Of a stretch of DNA of 64,000 bases, positions 60,482-64,000 are shown piece after piece. The stretch spans positions 605,185 to 669,184 of the forward strand of contig NZ_LT732540.1 in the NCBI RefSeq assembly GCF_900155635.1, given 5' to 3'. The notes under the pieces were generated by a model, which saw only the letters and a program-made list of their open reading frames with translations, was not told the origin of the DNA and did not search any database. The position numbers were made by a program, and so were the translations under genes. Source of the DNA: Olsenella urininfantis (GTDB lineage: Bacteria > Actinomycetota > Coriobacteriia > Coriobacteriales > Atopobiaceae). Position 1 is the stretch's first letter. The number at the start of each line of letters is the position of its first letter.

Positions 60482-63400
60482 ATGCTCAAAGGTCATCCCA
60501 GGTGGCTGAGCCCGGGGAGAAGGGCCCTCTCCTTCGCCCTCGCCCTCGCCCTTGCGCTTCAGTCTGTCCCCTTGTCTCCCGCCGTGGCCCGAGGGGCCGG
60601 CTCTGAGCCAACTGCCACCTCTGAGGGCGCTGCCCCTGCGCCTGGCGCTGACGAGACCGGAGCGGCCTCTGCCCCTGCCCCCGCGGAGGCGCCCTCGGCA
60701 CCTGTGCTGGCGCCCGAGCTGAAGGCTCCTGCGGCAGACCCCACAGAGATCACCGAGCTCTGGGTTGACGGCACGGCTGGCTCCGACGAGAAGAGCGGCG
60801 CCAGCGAGGGCGAGGCGCTGAAGACCATCGCCAGGGCGCTCGAGCTCCAGAAGGCCAACGACAAGATTGTGACCATCAACATCAAGGGGACGTTCGACGC
60901 GGCTTCCTCCAAGGCGGCCATTCCTGCGGGCGTGACGCTGCTCGTTGCGGATGACGTCACCATGACCGGCGCTGGTGCCGCAGGCATCACGCTCCAGTCT
61001 GGCTCGGCGCTCCAGTGCAAGGCCGGCGCAACGCTCACCATGAGCGGCTTTGGCACCGCGCTCACCGTTGGCGACGGGGCGGTCGTGCGAGACGGAAGCT
61101 ACGTGCTGGACGGCAACGCGATTGGATTTGCCGTACAGGGGAGCGGGCGCATCAGCGGCAGCTCCCGCGAGGCATTGAAGGTCTCCGCCCTGAACAGCAG
61201 TGGCGGGGCCTTCGCCTATGCGAGTGCCTCCCGCTTCAGCGGCTGCACCATCGACGTCCAGGCAAAGAACGAGGGCAGCGAGCAGTACGCAGCCCTTTAC
61301 CTCACGGATGCGTCGCTCACCACGCGTGGCGTCTGGTACTACTTCAACCCAGGGGCAGGCGTCCACTTGGACCACGCCGATTTCTACGCATACAAGGCAA
61401 CGGGATCCCCCGCTTACAAGCAGGTAATGGCAATACTCGCCGATTCCGATCTGAAGAATGGTTCCACACTGACGGGTGACGGGTCCCGAATCACGCTCTC
61501 CGCACATCTGACGGTCGATGACTCCAAGGTCGTCATCAAGAACAGTACGGTTGGTGGACTGAACATTAACTACAAACCTGCGGAAGCCGTGTTCAACAAT
61601 TCGACCCTTGAGACCACCAACATGAGCTGGACCCCGTCCTATGGCACGGGGCAGTCTGATGGCCCCTGCCACCTGACCTTCAAGGGCAGCAGCGTCGTCA
61701 ACACGGACGCGAAGGACAAGACTGCGGACGATGGTGGCGCAAACCGCAACACCGGTAGCACCTATGTCGTGACGGGTGGCTCGTTCCTCGTTGCGTATGA
61801 CCCCAGCTTTAACCACGACGTCACGACTCCCACCAACGGCGCGGAGAATGGGGACGAGTGGCTGAGCCTGCTCACCCTTGCCGATTCGAGCACCATGGTG
61901 GTCAACCCCATCAACAAGAACGGCGTTCGCTACGAGTATCAGGTGGCCAATGCCTCCAAGGATGGGCTCAAGCACGTGTGGGTTCCTGCGGCCAAGGTGA
62001 CCTTCAAGCTCAACAACTCCAACGCCAGCTTTGCCGATGGCAGCGTCGAGAGCAAGACCCAGAGCACCGTCCGCGGATACAGGCTTGGTTTTGTGACGGG
62101 CACGGCTGACCCTGGCACCCCCTCCGACTCCAAGGGCGTCGCCTTCCTGGGTTGGTTCTACAAGGATGCCTCGGGTCAGGAGCACGAGTTCAGCTTCGCG
62201 GACACGCAGTTTGACGCAGACACCGAGGTCTATGCCAAGTGGGACTCCAAGACGGTCATCTATCACAACGGCGCGGGTGCAGAGTTCATCGACTCCATCA
62301 GCGCCTCGTCTGATACCGCGCAGGTTCGTTCTTTTGATTCGATAGTTGCCGAGAAGTCTGACTTCAGCGTTGCGGGAAAGACCTTCGCCAACTGGTCCAC
62401 TGCGCCTGACGGTAGCGGTAACAAGCCGGAGGCGGGGGATGTGCTCACGTTTGCCGCCGGTGTGACCCAGCTTGACCTCTACGCCCAGTACACCAACAAC
62501 GAGTATCGAGTTGCCTTCTCCGCGAACGGCGGCAGCTTTGGAGATGACAGCGTCTTCAAGAAGAACCCCGAGGTGTTTGCCATAGAGAAGGACAAGAGCG
62601 GCGGCGAGGTTGCCGTCCTGAAGCAGAGGGCCACCTACGGCAAGAAGCTGCGGGAGCTGCTTGGTTCTGTGGACCACAACGGCATCGACCCAAAGAACGC
62701 CTCTGCAAGCAAGCTTGCCTCCTTGCTGTCGGATGCATACAACTGGTATTCCAGCCCCGACGGCACGGGCAAGCTGCGGTTCTCAGACTATAAGCGTTTT
62801 GGGATTTTTCCTGTCTCCGGCGAGGATCCCGCAATTAACGCCGACACCACCTACTACCTCAAGTGGAAGGACGACCCGGCCATCAAGACCATCTCGGCCG
62901 ACGCAGTCCTTGATGCTGACATGTGGGGCGAGTCTCTCGATGTCACTAACCAGCTGATGTACAAGCGCGTGGGTCGGGAGTTCAGCCTGACAGGCGCCGT
63001 GGACACCGCCAAGATCAGGGAGCAGATGAAGGCCATAGAGGCCCAGTTCAACAAGTCCACCGACGAGGAGCTCGAGCAGATCGCCCTCTCTGACCTGAAG
63101 TCAAGCTTCACGGCTACCATCACGCTGCCTGCTGGTGTTGTTGTCCCCTCGAATCCCGTGGTAGACGTCAAGGGCCTGGGCAAGCTCTTCTCGGTGGAGT
63201 CCACCAAGGTGGAGGGCCAGAAGGTCACCATCGCCTTCAGGCTGGCAGACGGGATCACCAACTACAAGCAGCTCAAGGATGCCGTTGCATCCACTGGTCA
63301 GCCTGCGGACCGCTCCGTGAGCCCGCTTGACCTCTCAAGCTTCATCACCGCAACGGTGTCTGGCCTGAAGCTGGACGACAGCGTCCAGAACGACCAGAAG

Positions 63401-64000
63401 CTCACCGCCACCGGCGAGGTCAGCGGTAACTTCTTCGCCATCGCCAAGGACGATGCCTCAATCAAGCGCTTCAAGTTCAACTGGACGGCCGACCAGCTGG
63501 ATGCCGCAGAGGACCCCGAGGGCAAGGCCATCCAGCAGACCATCGTAGCCGTAAGGCCCCTCGAGCTTACCCTTCCCGCTGACCTTGAGGCGGACGGCGA
63601 TACCGAGCACGTTGCGGTTCGCGAAGCCTTCCTGGGCGACAGCCTGAACTTCACCGGGGTCGTGGATGTGTCTGGCATCAAGCGGCAGATGTCTCTCATC
63701 GAGCAGCAGTTTGGCAAGACAACGGATGAGGACTTCGAGAAGATCAGCCTCAGCGAGCTGAGCTCCAGCTTTACGGCCACATTCACGCTTCCTGAGGGAA
63801 TGAGCTTCGGTACCATCCCCACCAAGGACAACGTGAAGCTCGAAGGCTTCGAGGACACCTTTGCCGTAGGCGACGTCACGGTCGATGGCAAGAAGCTCAC
63901 GGTGAAGATGGGCCTCAAGGATGGCATCGAAAACTACAAGCAACTCAAGGATGCCGTCTCTTCCGTGTCGGACCAGATGCGCCTGACCGTTCCGGACGTC
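60482..64000 (+). CDS. Large secreted surface protein (adhesin-like), 3' end outside window
   Basis: Start ATG 60482, preceded by AAAGGAG; 1173 residues are visible and the frame is open to the window edge. Residues 1-40 are a Sec signal peptide (arginines, then LSFALALALALQ and a likely cleavage after VARG). A Pro/Ala-rich stretch to about 90, then a region to about 500 with beta-helix-like repeats (ASGITL, GDGSRITLS types). Residues about 550-790 contain Listeria-Bacteroides (Flg_new) repeats: FLGWFYKDASG, FANWSTAPDGSGNKP with YAQYTNN, and WYSSPDGTGKL with YYLKWKDD. From about 815 a 220-residue domain occurs twice. No LPXTG is visible, as the end is missing. A likely wall-attached adhesin or matrix-binding protein. 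Confidence 0.85.
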   Translation, partial: MLKGHPRWLSPGRRALSFALALALALQSVPLSPAVARGAGSEPTATSEGAAPAPGADETGAASAPAPAEAPSAPVLAPELKAPAADPTEITELWVDGTAGSDEKSGASEGEALKTIARALELQKANDKIVTINIKGTFDAASSKAAIPAGVTLLVADDVTMTGAGAAGITLQSGSALQCKAGATLTMSGFGTALTVGDGAVVRDGSYVLDGNAIGFAVQGSGRISGSSREALKVSALNSSGGAFAYASASRFSGCTIDVQAKNEGSEQYAALYLTDASLTTRGVWYYFNPGAGVHLDHADFYAYKATGSPAYKQVMAILADSDLKNGSTLTGDGSRITLSAHLTVDDSKVVIKNSTVGGLNINYKPAEAVFNNSTLETTNMSWTPSYGTGQSDGPCHLTFKGSSVVNTDAKDKTADDGGANRNTGSTYVVTGGSFLVAYDPSFNHDVTTPTNGAENGDEWLSLLTLADSSTMVVNPINKNGVRYEYQVANASKDGLKHVWVPAAKVTFKLNNSNASFADGSVESKTQSTVRGYRLGFVTGTADPGTPSDSKGVAFLGWFYKDASGQEHEFSFADTQFDADTEVYAKWDSKTVIYHNGAGAEFIDSISASSDTAQVRSFDSIVAEKSDFSVAGKTFANWSTAPDGSGNKPEAGDVLTFAAGVTQLDLYAQYTNNEYRVAFSANGGSFGDDSVFKKNPEVFAIEKDKSGGEVAVLKQRATYGKKLRELLGSVDHNGIDPKNASASKLASLLSDAYNWYSSPDGTGKLRFSDYKRFGIFPVSGEDPAINADTTYYLKWKDDPAIKTISADAVLDADMWGESLDVTNQLMYKRVGREFSLTGAVDTAKIREQMKAIEAQFNKSTDEELEQIALSDLKSSFTATITLPAGVVVPSNPVVDVKGLGKLFSVESTKVEGQKVTIAFRLADGITNYKQLKDAVASTGQPADRSVSPLDLSSFITATVSGLKLDDSVQNDQKLTATGEVSGNFFAIAKDDASIKRFKFNWTADQLDAAEDPEGKAIQQTIVAVRPLELTLPADLEADGDTEHVAVREAFLGDSLNFTGVVDVSGIKRQMSLIEQQFGKTTDEDFEKISLSELSSSFTATFTLPEGMSFGTIPTKDNVKLEGFEDTFAVGDVTVDGKKLTVKMGLKDGIENYKQLKDAVSSVSDQMRLTVPDV
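62911..63970 (+). repeat. Two tandem copies of a 220-residue domain inside the surface protein
   Basis: First copy from residue about 811: REFSLTGAVDTAKIREQMKA, then KSSFTATITLP and ITNYKQLKDAVAS. Second copy from about 1040: LNFTGVVDVSGIKRQM, SSSFTATFTLP and IENYKQLKDAVSS. Equivalent residues are 221-224 codons apart. More copies may follow beyond the window. Confidence 0.8.

Noticed and set aside
60452..62677. 741-codon open frame on the minus strand
   Set aside because: Antisense to the surface protein, which has a promoter, ribosome site and signal peptide; the reverse frame has shadow-like composition.

Overview
The window is high-GC chromosomal DNA with dense, short-gapped operons. Protein features point to an Atopobiaceae/Coriobacteriia bacterium (Actinomycetota), most like Olsenella or a close relative: twin C1-family aminopeptidases, paired YhgE/Pip proteins, a class III fructose-bisphosphatase, a four-cysteine ribosomal protein L28, a fused-chain iron-sulfur serine dehydratase and a very large secreted surface protein. 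The taxon is inferred from gene content and was not tested by a database search.

Layout. 1-2900: two C1 cysteine peptidases. 2901-3434: the first of three regular repeat arrays. 3435-4841: CCA-adding enzyme. 4842-7354: a decayed mobile element (phage terminase fragment, zinc-ribbon gene, resolvase tail fused to the head of a cytosine methyltransferase gene, short direct repeats) ending at a tRNA-Glu. 7355-7624: tRNA-Gln and two identical tRNA-Glu genes with a good promoter. 7875-11691: cysteine hydrolase, L-serine dehydratase and GltX. 12067-17983: two large YhgE/Pip membrane proteins divergent from a TetR regulator, with an operator-like palindrome between them. 18110-25220: metK, a rhodanese, then priA-def-fmt-rsmB. 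25388-27675: FmdB-type zinc ribbon, a HAD-thiamine pyrophosphokinase fusion, the second array and rpmB. 27936-34788: Asp23-fakA-recG-rsmD-coaD, a coiled-coil protein, DUF177 and rpmF. 34881-42801: plsX-acpP-rnc-smc-ftsY-ffh (lipid synthesis, RNA processing, chromosome condensation, protein targeting). 42897-43043: the third array. 43090-49700: L,D-transpeptidase, TrmH methylase, FtsH and FBPase. 49918-51409: an AbiEi/DUF559 gene between inverted copies of a 68-bp element. 51594-56318: T-box, ileS, lspA and an RluA-type pseudouridine synthase. 56348-60377: a membrane glycosyltransferase, a broken membrane-protein gene and IMP dehydrogenase. 60482-64000: a surface protein that runs off the window.

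Most genes serve translation, tRNA and rRNA maturation, protein export, lipid synthesis and chromosome maintenance, in neighbourhoods familiar from Gram-positive bacteria. The accessory content is small: the decayed element beside tRNA-Glu, the repeat-flanked DUF559 gene, the broken gene at 57.6-58.6 kb and the surface protein.

The most unusual observation is a family of non-coding arrays at 3047-3323, 27092-27368 and 42897-43043. They are built from 58-bp units with inverted GGTGGGYSAAYGCG ends separated by 15-bp linkers, giving an exact 73-bp period in the two best copies. A perfect 42-bp palindrome at 25249-25290 uses the same half-site. I do not recognise this family.
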